A stretch of DNA of 64,000 nucleotides. Origin: Hexactinellida sp. DTS-2022 (taxonomy: Eukaryota > Porifera > Hexactinellida). Where the stretch lies: the NCBI GenBank assembly GCA_028753945.1, contig JAPNXP010000002.1, forward strand, positions 12,028,001 through 12,092,000, given 5' to 3'. The notes under the pieces were generated by a model, which searched no databases, was not told the origin of the DNA, and was given only the letters and a program-made list of their open reading frames with translations. Every line of letters starts with the position of its first letter. Positions within the stretch are counted from its first letter, which is position 1. A program made the translations under genes and the position numbers. Of this stretch, positions 48,112 to 59,332 are shown one piece after another.

Positions 48112-51100
48112 GGGTCCTAATTATCGGTCTAACAAATTTAGTTAAAAGTCCACCAAAATTCGTTATACCTCTAACAAAATTTGTGAATTGTCTAACAGAT
48201 TTGCCAATACCAAAATTACGGAAAAGTCTAACAAAATTACGGAAAAGTATAACAAAATTAATGAAAAGTATAACAAAATTAATGGAAAGTCTAACAAAAT
48301 TAATGAAAAGTCTAACAAAATTAATTAAAAGTCTAACAAAATTAATGAAAAGTATAACAAAATTAATGAAAAGTATAACAAAATTAATGAAAAGTCTAAC
48401 AAAATTAATTAAAAGTATAACAAAATTAATGAAAAGTCTAACAAAATTACGGAAAAGTATAACAAAATTAATGAAAAGTACAAAATTACAACTAACTGCT
48501 CTAATTAACCTAATCCTACATTATCAACTATCAAGTTATATACTTTATTGGACAATTAATGCAGGCCTGGCTAGTTTCGGGCGACCCCGTCTCCGTTTTT
48601 GACCAATAGGAATATTTTTCGCAATAGCCGGCACTACACAATTTGGGGCTTTCAGACGTATTGCCATACCAAGACTATGTTTACATATATAGTTCTTTAA
48701 AAAGATTGGACATGTACACGTAGCTTCTCTCCAATTATCGACATTTATTCTTACCACCCATGCTGAATACCTCCAATTAATGTAATCCTGAAAAGATGAC
48801 CAACGAGATTTTAGCTGAAGTTTTCGGTATTTAGTGACAGTTCTAAGTGTTATTAAACTCGAATTTTCTGGCTCTATGTAACACTCCATCATCCCCGAAA
48901 TTTCATCTCTTAATTTAACATTGCTGTTTTGCCGAGACCAGTTATAAGCTTCTGTCCATCGTTTTAAGGTTATCAAGGGTTCTGTATAAAATTTCTTATA
49001 ATTTTTCGGATTTTCGCAGATATCGCGTTTCATTGACCAATTACTGACCATATTTTTAAGAAATTGAAGAAATTGTCCGAGGGGCAATCTCTTCCTAAAC
49101 GTATGGTCTCTCTTTATCGATGCATTAAACGCCTCTAGAGCATTGTTAGTAATGGGTTTCCCTAAGCAATAGCCATGATACCAATTTGGATTCGTTGTCA
49201 CCCACTCTCTTTTGAAATACTTCAAGAATTCCGAGGTTTCGCAGTCTAAACTTTCCCATTTCTCAAAAAATAAATTCCTCAAGTACTTAATTTCTTTTTC
49301 AGATAATGCATAGTGCATATGCTGGATATCTTCTCTAATCTTTACCCTATTTTCTTTTTCTCTAACAAGATGTATATGCTTGTCTACAGCTGTGATCATA
49401 TGATACCAGCACATCACCCTCATTGGATCAAATCCAAATGCTTCCTTGAAACCGCATGTTATAGCTTGAGAACCATCAGCGACAAGGAATTTAGTCTTGC
49501 ATTGGGTACCAAATAATTGCTCGACACCTTTTGTGAGATTTAAAAAAATGAATCGAAAATCTTCAGTAGATTCGCTGCTGCATATCCCAAAACCTAATGG
49601 ATGAAATGCCTTTTCACTGTCTGTTATTCCAACAACAAACCCTGGATAACCGTTCCAGATAAGTTTATAAGTACCGTCAATATGAATACAATCACTGTAA
49701 TCCGCGAAGGAGTGTAAATAGCGCGTGCTGACAAATAATCTGAAGTAGTTTTCACCACAATCATATCCTATCACAAACATCCTGTGTTTCTCATCATTAG
49801 GGGGCAGTTGACCATTCTCTTCACACCAAACAATTAATGAACCAATACTAATTGAAGGACTACCGAATTTTCTTTTTCTGTAGGATGAAAGGAAGTTGTA
49901 CACTTGTTGAAGAGTTGGTATTGGTAATTGTTTTTCTTTTATAACCATAAGAAGGGTGTCCGGTTTTGTAAGTCCAGAATCATATAATCCACACAAAATT
50001 TCTTTTGTCCATTTGGGTATACCTTGATAATATAAAACCATAGAATAAACGAAATATAGGTTTCTTATGTAATAATAACTCCGGTGTCGTTGCACAGCGG
50101 TCCCCCCAGGTGAGATGTCCCTCCGGACTTGTGGCCTTAGGATCAGATGTCCCCCATCGATCCTTCACCCTAGGACCAAGCGTTTCCCCGCCCCCGATGA
50201 CCTTAGGACCAGCTTTTCCCCGTGCCTGTGGGCCTAGTTTCAGATGTTCCCCCCTCGTACTCCTCACCTTAGGGTCCAGAGGACTCAAATTTCACATTTA
50301 AGTGTTGCATATCTTCCGAATTAAGATATATAGCACTTTTGTTTAGTGATTAATTATTTTTCAACATGTATCTGTCAGGATATGGGATAATTGCTTTCGG
50401 GAGCACATCTGACCCTAGAATGAGTAGTCTGGGTGGGGGACATTTGACCCTGAGGGGAGACAGCTGGCACTAGGCCCACTGGTCCGGGGGAACATAATTT
50501 GGGGGGGGGGACTGCTGGCACCATGACACCGGGTCGGACATAATCAAATTTATAAATATGGTTTGCTGTGGTACATTGAATGGCATGCCATAATTTCAGT
50601 CCAGGTGATGCTATCACGCCGTAGATAGTCTGCCGCTATAGCACGTCCCCTCTTTAACCTTAAGCTAAAGTGCGGTTTAATAATTATTTTGAATAATTTG
50701 CGATTACTTGTAAAACTTAAATAAATTATCTAAATAAGTCGTCAGTCAAAAGTATTGGACACCATCTAAGATAACTATTTAAAGATTTAATTGAAAGAAA
50801 GACTAGTTGTGCAAAGTGGAAATTATGGTAAAGTGGAAAATTGGTGATAACCAAAAAATAGCAAAAAAGTACAAGCCTTCGCGGTACATTATTTAGAGTA
50901 ACAATGTTAGTTCTATGGTCTATAAGGGAGAGTGATCCAACAAAATTATAATAATTTTCAGACAGGTCACCCAACTTTATATAAGCTTCCAACTCAACTG
51001 CCTCTAACTCTCTGAATAAAAATGTATACGTACCTCGAAACGAATCCATGTGATGATGTTCGAGATTTAACCTGAATAATATAGTTTTTTGAGAATCAGC

Positions 51101-52665
51101 ACAGAAAAGCAAGTATATCTGAGCTTTACATCCAGACTTCTTCTTTCGACAATAATAGTAACGCTTAGCTCCTCTCAAAGTTTCAGTATAATTACCTAAA
51201 TATTAAATGCGTATCGGTATGTTTAGTCTGAACTGGTACATCAGATTGGTTTCTGTTTGAACGTTTTCCAAGGCAGTGGTACTATGCCTTTTTGGATTTG
51301 GTAAAACTCAAGGTAGCATAATTAACCTAAGTTGACTAATTCATTGAAATTTGTATTAATTATTTATTATTCATTATTGATAAATGTGCTCACAGTCAAT
51401 TGTGGTTCATTTAGTACTACCGGTAGCAATATTATTTGACCCATCTAAAGTTTTCACAATAATACCATTCCTTTTTATATTACAAAAAATGTGGACACCA
51501 CTGATATTATGATTAATATTTATAAATTCTGAGTAATTCTTAAATAATTCATGAATTAGTCAATTTAGGCCTTATAACCGATTATAGGAAAACAATAACA
51601 GATCAACCGTTCTATACTAAATAGTAAGGTTGTTTCATTTTAACCCTCAAAGTTAATAACATGTACACACTTACTAATTATTGGCTTTATACGAGTGTAA
51701 AGTATTCTTCACATGGGCAAGGGAATAGGGGTCTCTTAATTATTTAATTAATTGAATTGTATTCTTTATTAAATTATTACTATTGGACTTAGGATAATCC
51801 TTCAAGTATAAAATTGAGAAATACAAAAATAATCCCGCACTCAGTCGATATTTTATATAAAAAATTCCGGATGAATAAACACGTAATATATTTTAGGTGG
51901 TCTTACCTAGACTCCACGTGTTTTCATCCTGAATAAACTTCTTGGCATAATCCTGATTGTTGAAAGTTTCTTCCATGATCCACTCCATTGACTGGCCTCT
52001 AAATCTTTTAGCACTAGGAATATCTGCATCATCAGTGGAATAATCAGACTCGAAATCTTGCAAATCTTCAATAGTGGCCATATATTAATAAAAATAGAAC
52101 TTCTAATTCTAAGGCTAAGTAGTAGCTATGAAAGTGGTATAATACAGAACAAATTAGATCATTGACCTCAATTATTCTAATTTCGATTTGTATTTTAAAT
52201 TCTCCATTCGAATTGTATTAATTCCAGGTACGTATACTAAATATTGTAATACGGGTGAGTATCATATAAGTACTATAATATAGTAAATTATATGGGTTAG
52301 TTTTAAAAGAATTTGTTAGACTTCATTAATTTTGTTAGACTTTTAATTAATTTTGTTATACTTTTCATTAATTTTGTTGTACTTTTCCGTAATTTTGTTA
52401 GACTTTTAATTAATTTTGTTAGACTTTTCATTAATTTTGTTATACTTTTCCGTAATTTTGTTAGACTTTTAATTAATTTTGTTAGACTTTTCATTAATTT
52501 TGTTATACTTTTCCGTAAATTTTGTTAGACTTTTCATTAATTTTGTTAGACTTTTCCGTAATTTTGGTATTGGCAAATCTGTTAGACAATTCACAAATTT
52601 TGTTAGAGGTATAACGAATTTTGGTAGACTTTTAACTAAATTTGTTAGACCGATAATTATAACCG
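48112..52665 (-). mobile_element. Complete autonomous MULE, perfect 9-bp TSD
   Basis: Flanked by TATATTATT at 48103-48111 and 52666-52674. Both ends read inwards as GGGT..TAATTATCGGTCTAAC (one mismatch type per end: GGGTCC against CGGTTA), followed by inverted arms of about 380 bp. Each arm holds a mosaic of AAAAGTCTAACAAAATTA units, about 15 on the left (48220-48485) and about 11 on the right (52313-52560). Between them lies one spliced transposase gene with no stop. Intron 2 of that gene contains a G/C-run tract (50100-50620) that looks like a separate small insertion. Confidence 0.9.
48545..52081 (-). CDS. MULE transposase, three exons, 604 residues, no interruption
   Basis: Exons 52081-51907, 51195-51034 and 50022-48545 join at GTAAGA/TTTAG and GTACGT/TCAAG with phase 1 at both joints, total 1815 bases, 605 codons including the stop. 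Residues 1-58 are acidic with DYSTDD and FNNQDYAKKFI. C74, C81, H105 and H107 form a FLYWCH-like finger. The MULE core carries D228 (HIDGTYK), D295 (VADGSQ), C317-x2-H320 (CWYH) and E409 (NNALEAFN). A SWIM finger, C548-x-C550-x8-C559-x-H561, and an AT-hook-like RGRPK near 591-595 close the protein. All catalytic and zinc ligands expected are present, so it may be active. Exon 2 and 3 edges are deduced from frame, splice signals and the family pattern; no transcript is known. Confidence 0.85.
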
Positions 52666-52674
52666 TATATTATT

Positions 52675-53239
52675 TAGTGTGCTTTTTCTAGTAAACGTCA
52701 TAGTAGGGTCCTAGTATAGTTTTATACAAGATTCTCAGTTCTAAATCGTTTTGTTGGACTTCCGGCCGTCCGGCCGTAGGCAACAGCCTGACTTGACCAT
52801 TGGTGACAGAAATTTCAAATATGGACAGGAGATAGATAATTTCCTGTAGATGTGCACTTCGAAGCCCGATTTTTCAATTTTGTCTTTGTTCGTAGTTGTA
52901 TCGAAATTTATGTTCTGGTCCAGTGGCTCTTTTATAATTCGAATTATAAATTGAAAATGCAGAGATTGTGTTATCCTAGGGATGTTCATTCTATTTATAC
53001 GTAATTTCTTTTACATATATCAGACATTTTCTTCATATTTTTATTACATTATAGTATACTAAATTACTTAAAGGCTATTACTTTGCGAGCATATTATATA
53101 GGCCTAACTACTATGGTGCTTTATATTGATTGTTATATTTGTGTTAGTTGTTAATGTGTTTCATACACGTGCAATGATAACACTTGGAACATTTACAGTT
53201 GATGATGTTTGCAATTCCATTATTTATATAATGAGAATG
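52675..53239. other. Gene-free interval
   Basis: 52741-52989 gives an 82-codon - strand frame without recognisable motifs. The rest is AT-rich. Confidence 0.35.
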
Positions 53240-53404
53240 CTTATATAGAGCTGAGCTTTGTAGAGTTCAGATTTTTTCCCATACCAAAAGCCCAGGCTTA
53301 CTTTCTAAAGGTCAATTTCAAAGTTTGGGGGAAACTGACCTTTCTCAGTGTCTGAATACACATACTTAAAAACTGAACTCTACTAGAGCTGAGATCTATA
53401 TAAG
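53240..53404. mobile_element. Small MITE, CTTATATAGAGCTGAGC ends, copy 3
   Basis: 165 bp, the closest relative of the copy at 7614-7780 in the same orientation. It lies about 450 bp before SF3B1 exon 3. Confidence 0.75.
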
Positions 53405-53850
53405 TAATTTCTTTAATAATATTTATCTATTTATTACTTTGCGTATTTCTGTATGTAATAATTTTACTTACTTTAATTAAAGCCGATTATTGTTTTAATA
53501 TTATCCTTGTATCTAAAGTACAATGCTATTGAAGGTTTGGTTGACCAAAATTGGGTGCGGCCTGTGCCAACCAAAAAGCACACTCCCATCCCATCTGTGA
53601 TGGTTTTTTTATACTGAGGTATCACAAACTCATTCTAATTTGAATATAGAGAGGTCAATATTTAGCCTAAAATACCATTAATTACCTCATATACTCCTGT
53701 GTCAATGCGTTTACACTGCAACAGTTGTTCCTTTTCCTTTTCTTATCTATGTCTATCTATACAGTGTTGCCAGATCATGAACAAATTTTATAAATTCAAT
53801 ACCATCTCAATCATTTTATTATTGAGAAACTTTAACTTATTTTATTTTAG
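53405..53850. other. 3' end of SF3B1 intron 2
   Basis: AT-rich, with CTTTAAC at 53830-53836 as a possible branch site and TTATTTTATTTTAG directly before exon 3. Confidence 0.6.
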
Positions 53851-54254
53851 AGACGTGCTGATCGTAATGAGGGAAAACCTTCGAAGAAGATTGATTTATC
53901 AACATTGTCAGAACTACCTGTAACTCCATCTGATTTTCTGGAGAGGGGTCAAACACCTACATTAATGACTCCCGGTGCTACTCCCGGCACTGGTTATCAA
54001 TTTCCCACTACACCCGTAACTCTTTCTCAAACTTCTAATACTCCGGGTAATTCAGAATCTACTCGTTGGGGCACTCCGAAGGGCCCCGAAAACAAACACG
54101 GAGAGACACCTACTCCTGGTCGTTCTATAAGAAAATCTCGTTGGGATCTTACTCCATCAACTGAGAGAGGTACTCCAAAAATTCAAGCTACTCCTGAGAC
54201 TTATCAATCAACCCCTGGTCTGAGTACTCCAGGTTCGTTTACTCTCTGGTTTAG
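53851..54254 (+). CDS. SF3B1: SF3B1-like splicing factor 3B subunit 1, exon 3 (Thr-Pro repeats)
   Basis: Starts in phase 0 after TTTTAG and encodes a Thr-Pro-rich tract: 14 TP pairs in about 128 residues, including MTPGATPGTG, RWGTPKG, GETPTPGRSIRKSRWDLTP and STPGLSTPG. GETPTPG...RKSRWDxTP is the same order as in SF3B1 of other animals. TP sites there are phosphorylated by cyclin-dependent kinases during splicing, and R-W pairs act as U2AF-ligand motifs; only two (STRWG, KSRWD) are seen. The exon may end at 54254 before GTAAAGT (phase 2, strong donor) or at 54232 before GTTCGT (phase 1); an in-frame TAA follows at 54256. No next exon was found, so the rest of the gene lies right of 64000 or in exons too short to see. 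Confidence 0.9.
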
Positions 54255-54679
54255 GTAAAGTCGATTTATGGAAATAAATTTACTAATTATGTACTATATT
54301 GTAAATATTTTAACAGTATTAATTTAATACCAAAAAATTGTGATTTCAAAATTCATTACCTCTGTATTATACAACACTGATTCCTTTGTCAACCAGGAGG
54401 AAATGAACCACTAAACTGGAAAACTTGGTAATTGAGGATGATATTGTTGGATTTCATTAGAATCATTGCATCACTCTCATAATAACTGTTTATATATTGA
54501 TTCCGAAGTTTACTATTCTTTGTTGAAAAAAGTATTGTATCTTTCCCTTCGTATTCTGCTTAATGAGAAAATATCAAAATTTCATCATTAATTGCGAAGT
54601 TTCATGTTTTTAGACAATATTGATGATTACACGAATTAATGTGCCGATTCCAGTTTGTGTTAGTCAATTTTTAAAATAG
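54255..54679. other. Start of SF3B1 intron 3
   Basis: AT-rich without recognised repeats. Confidence 0.4.
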
Positions 54680-55612
54680 TCCGCCGGCATAGCCATAAAT
54701 TTCAATAGATTGTTCATTTTTTTGATAAATGCAACAAAATTTGTACACATGTACTTTGATGTAGTGCGAACATTTTTGGATAATCAGGCAATTGAAAGAG
54801 TGTCTATATCGGCCATAACAGCTCGCCAAAGTAACCACGTCCGATAGTTTTCGTCCGACTTTTCCCTTAAAAAGCTGTTTAAATTAAGTTATATCGTCTT
54901 TTTATTGTTGAATTCAGCAGCGAAGTTAAATTTCCGATAATTTGATATATTACATGACCATATTTAGAAGAATTTTAACATAGCTACGCTGGTATGTACC
55001 AGAAATGTGTCAAAAATTCCATTCTCCAATTGTGTCCTTACCCAATTGAGTGACCCCTCTTTCGACTCAACTCAACCACCTGAGTATAATTATACACATA
55101 CCTACCATGTAAATCGTGATTTGATAAAATTATTCTATATTTATGGTAAATACGGTGAATCTCGAATGATTTTATCAAATAACGTTTTACAGGGTCGGTA
55201 TGTGTATAATTATACTCAAGTGGTTGAGTGGAGTCGAAAGAGGGGTCACTCAATTGGGTAAGGACACAATTGGAGAATGGAATTTTTGACACATTCCTGG
55301 TACATTCCAGCGTTGCTATGGAAAAATTCTCTCAAATATGGTCATGTGATATATCAACTTATCGGAAATTTACTTCGAAACCGAGTTCACAATGAAAAGA
55401 TGATATAACTTAATTTGAACAAGTTTTTTTGAGAAAAGTCCGGCGAACAATATTGAACGTGGTTACTTTGGCGAGCTGTTATGGCCGATATAGACAATCC
55501 TTCAATTGCCTCAATATCCAAAAATGTTCGCACTACATCAAAGTACATGTGTACAAATTTTGATGCATTTATCAAAAAATGAACAATTGTATGGTTGTGC
55601 CGCTGCACTAAA
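54680..55612. mobile_element. 0.93-kb palindrome (foldback element)
   Basis: Left arm about 54680-55125 and right arm about 55150-55612 are inverted copies around a short centre at about 55140; the reading frames at 55007-55261 (+) and 55038-55292 (-) therefore translate to almost the same 84 residues. Outer ends GCCGGCATAGCCATA and GTATGGTTGTGCCGC are imperfect inverses. Inner arms near 55030-55060 and 55235-55265 (CAATTGTGTCCTTACCCAAT) match perfectly. CCTCTTTCGACTC resembles CCTTGTTCGACTC in the arms of the 4.8-kb element at 8.65 kb, so the two may be related. Confidence 0.8.
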
Positions 55613-56394
55613 AGGATCTGTTGTAAGTAACACTTTTTTTAATTCAAAAAATTTATATATATAAATGAACAATTAAGGGCCTTCTCTGTTCATTTATATG
55701 AAGGATAGTTATAGAGATTAGAGTGTATTTGGACAATATACCACTAGCTCTAGCTGCATTTATATTTTCAAGTCAATCGGAACAATACTTACATAGTTAT
55801 GAGCTTGTGAACATTCCAAAGTCAATTGACTACATAGGAGGTCCATTTATTCAGATTTCTGCAGGGCTTTTAATATTTTTTTGAGAATTTACATTCAATG
55901 ACCTTAAAACTGGTTATGTAGTAACTTTCTATATCTCTCTCTATAATACACCTAAATTTAGCACATCAGCATTCCAAAATTTCAAGAATTCAGGCCATTG
56001 ATGTCACAAATGTGAAAAATTTGTGAAAAAATGACGAAAATTGCGATTATGGGAGATATCTTTATGCTAAGTTATCCCCATGTAAGATCCCATAATGTGT
56101 TGGAGTGGAAAATTTAGGACTATTACAAAGATTTTTATGAAACATACTACAAAGCTATTAAAAACGTTATTGCAGGTAAATTAAAATTTTATGCTTCAAA
56201 TGCATTAAAAAAGTGTATAAATGGACTTCCCATGGTGTCAATTCACGTAGTAATCTTCAAAAGGTCAAACCTTTGTAAATTCTATTCATATTGACTTTAA
56301 ATTTTACTTCTGATAGATTTCGTTGTTTGTTGTCCAAAAACCTGCTAGTACACATGCTGACACAATTGTATTAAGGGCTGTTTGAACTACTTTA
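55613..56394. other. Unassigned AT-rich interval
   Basis: 55650-55675 has a short AT-rich inverted repeat. No gene. Confidence 0.35.
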
Positions 56395-57470
56395 AATTAT
56401 TTGCAATTGTGCACCTAGAATAATTCGACCATGTGGAATTCAAATCTGCATCAAAAACTTCTATATTCTCATTGCATCTTATTGAACAGAAATATAATTT
56501 TAATTAGCTATTTATATAGTTAGTGAGTTTAACACCTCCATATACCTGTGAATTCAAAATTTTGCTGTTTTATTATCTGTACATATCGTCATATATAAAT
56601 AGCCTTGTGAAAGCATCTGCAATGTTATCATGCTGCTAGTACAGGATTTTCGTAAGGCCGATCTTGGTGTAAAATTTGAACCAATATTTTTTAAGTTACA
56701 CCACGATTCGTGTCGCTGCAGTGTTGAGTTACACCAAGGCTGCGTTGAGTACGCCAAGGTCTCAACCTTTAAAAAAACCCTGTGCCGTGACCTTCGATAT
56801 ACATATAAGTCCATACCACTTAGTATATTTTTCTGGAACATGAATAACTTAAAGTCCATTGATAGATAGGTTATTTATTTTTATCTCCATAACTAGTAAT
56901 GATAGACGTTATAAATGTACTATAACTTTATAAGAACTTCTTATCAAGGTATACATAGCATCCTTCAGAATTGTGCTATTTCACATAGGATTTCGCTATA
57001 TTGGGTGCGAAATATCGTGTTTTAATAACCTGCTTTTGAGATAATGAGATTATTAGCTTAGAAAAAATATTTTCTAATTATCTCATTATCTCAAGAGTTA
57101 ATGAAGTTAAGCATAAATGATGTATTATCAATGAATAGGAAAAACCTATTCCGGATAAAACAGAACTAGCCCAGTTTACATAAAATTGATAGTCTTTGAG
57201 TTATGGTTCATTTTGGAAATATACATATCCCTGGCAACTGAGGAATGTGTCAACATTCCATTTATAATTACCATTATTTCATTTAACTAGCCTGGGCATC
57301 ATCATGTTCCAATCTTAAATATAAATAACCTATTTATCAATGGAGTAATCCATGGTATAATCAGTGGTATGGCCTAATATATCGATTGTCACGCCTGTGC
57401 TAGAAGCTTAAATGTATGTATACAAATTATTTCCGTTCAAATAACTTTGGCCGGTTAGTGTATATGTTTT
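56395..57470. repeat. Dispersed repeat: unfilled paralogue of the array site
   Basis: 56403-56640 joins without a gap the sequences that flank the 12.4-kb array (23700-23803 and 36223-36370). 56643-57398 is extra DNA compared with 36370-36430 and includes a copy of the 14.4-14.8 kb repeat whose second half is inverted. 57400-57470 resumes the match to 36385-36430. Confidence 0.7.
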
Positions 57471-57922
57471 GAATTACCTAAGAACAGTGTATTACACAGC
57501 CATTTGTAAATACGCTCCTAATCCTGGTCTGATCCAATTTTCATACGCCTAAATCACAAATTAATGTCACGGTATAGCAGAGGATTCCAAATTTTCGCGC
57601 TACTGATTAAAATTTTCCCAAAAATTATGCTCCAAAAGGAGTGTCTGCGCTCCTGGATAATTCCTTACTTAAGAATCAAGCATAATTATGTTGAGTAACG
57701 TACGCTAACAATAGATATTTCTGGTTTTTCAGAAATTTAATTTTCCAATTTTATGCATAACTTTGTGACATTGTATAATCATGATATATTTTTGCCAGCC
57801 AAATGATAATGACATTTTTCTAATCTTTCAATATTGTAGAATCTAATGTATGCATTTAATTAAGCATTTAGTTTTGTCAAAATTTGACCATTTACCCCAT
57901 GGTTCCACACTGTGAGACAGAT
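57471..57922. other. Unassigned interval
   Basis: AT-rich, nothing recognised. Confidence 0.35.
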
Positions 57923-57930
57923 GTAGAAAG

Positions 57931-58808
57931 TAGAGATGTACCGGATTAGAGATTTTCTACTCTTGCCGGATCCGGATATCTGGTGTTCAATTATCCGGTT
58001 ATCCGGTCGGACATCCGGCTAAATATTTATTAACAAATTATACCATAATATCACATCTAGAACAAGTTTTGCTTATTCTTAATTATTTTGTACATATTCA
58101 TGGACTAAGCTTCTGTTTATTTAGTGATGATTCTAAAAGAATTTATGTGATTCCACAATGGATACAGTACGTATATGAATATGCATTCATTCGCATTCAC
58201 CTTTAATTTATAAGATCTTTTCAATTCCTACTTATCTTTTGTTATCAATTTTTAAATTCCTACTTATCTTTTGTTATCGCTTTTCCTATCAGCTTGAAAG
58301 GCAATGTTTTTTTATCAATCCCAGCATGAGTGAAATTTGGCCATTTTTCTCAACATCACTCTGTAATGAATGTGATGCCAATATATCACGTGGTTAAAAA
58401 TCCGAAAACATATAGCACGTCTGTGACGTCTCCACTGTGGAATCACATAAAACAGTCACATCCAGTAATTTACAAAAAAAAAACAATATAGGAAAATCAT
58501 CTTGTAGAAATTCACAACAAGAAGATCATAATATCAAATCAACTAGTTCTGCTTTTACACATTCTCTAATTTCTCCTCCAAGAATAACTATACAAGAAAA
58601 CCTGTACCAGACATTAGAACGTTGAAGAAATGGACAATTAATGATCCTACAGCAATGACAATTCACTTTAAAATAGAGAGATAGTTATTCTTTAATTAAT
58701 ACACAAATACAATTGAGACCGTTATCCGGCCGGATAGTTGTTAATATCCGGTAACTTGCCGGATACTTCCGGATACCGGATTAGAACCGGATATCCGGTG
58801 CAGCCCTA
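57931..58808 (+). mobile_element. hAT-BED derived element, copy 2
   Basis: Ends TAGAGATGTACCGGAT and (inverse) TAGGGCTGCACCGGAT, flanks GTAGAAAG and TTAGGAAG (6 of 8). 58437-58625 gives a broken frame that starts in the BED finger's end and continues as a Ser-rich linker (SCRNSQQEDHN). Confidence 0.75.
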
Positions 58809-58816
58809 TTAGGAAG

Positions 58817-59324
58817 TTACATTTTTGTTAATTACTGGCCCCATTTTAAAGTGGCAAGCGTAAACATTTGAAGAAATTGCAGTACAATATTAAACAGTGA
58901 TATATTTGAGTGATATCTCATAATATTACCGTTATTTATTTTCGATACCTCCGCATCAAGTTTTGGGATTTCTAGAGCATATTGTATTTCCTATTAATTC
59001 TGAATAAATACTCAAGTAAACAAATCCTGAACAATGCTATTCACTATGTAGTTTAACATGCGTTTGTAAATGTTCGATTTTGTAACGTTTTACCTACGAA
59101 TATACCCAATCATCTGAACGAGTGTGAAGTTGGCTAAGTATTCGACCAGGATCACTTCAGTCACATATTTGACTCACTTTAGTTATCCGATTTGAATAAA
59201 TTTACTATCATTTTAGAGAGGACTAACGGAGGTTTACTGTAATATGATTTATTTTTAAAAAATTGATTTTCAGGTTGTTATTTTTATCATACAATTCAGG
59301 GTTGGTATTTCATAAAAAATCACA
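58817..59324. other. Unassigned interval
   Basis: 59215-59240 ends GGAGGTTTACTG like a Tigger-type terminus. Otherwise nothing recognised. Confidence 0.35.
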
Positions 59325-59332
59325 ATCTCAAA

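Larger units (their letters stand above)
19201..53850 (+). other. SF3B1 intron 2, 34,650 bp, filled with transposons
   Basis: Runs from GTATCTTGG after exon 2 to TTTATTTTAG before exon 3; both neighbours are phase 0, so the frame is kept. It holds at least a dozen separate mobile elements and a 12.4-kb repeat array, listed separately. Both AG and GT are present with a good pyrimidine tract, but nothing in DNA alone proves that so long an intron is spliced in one step. Recursive splicing or hidden exons are possible. Confidence 0.8.

Noticed and set aside
48183..48602. 139-codon Lys/Leu/Thr repeat protein (LMKSLTK)
   Set aside because: It is the translation of the MULE's left arm repeats; the right arm gives the same repeat on both strands.
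49313..49516. 67-codon + strand frame
   Set aside because: Antisense to the MULE transposase exon 3.
53905..54258. Stand-alone 117-codon Thr-Pro gene starting at an internal codon
   Set aside because: The frame continues upstream to a good acceptor at 53850 and matches SF3B1; it is an internal exon.
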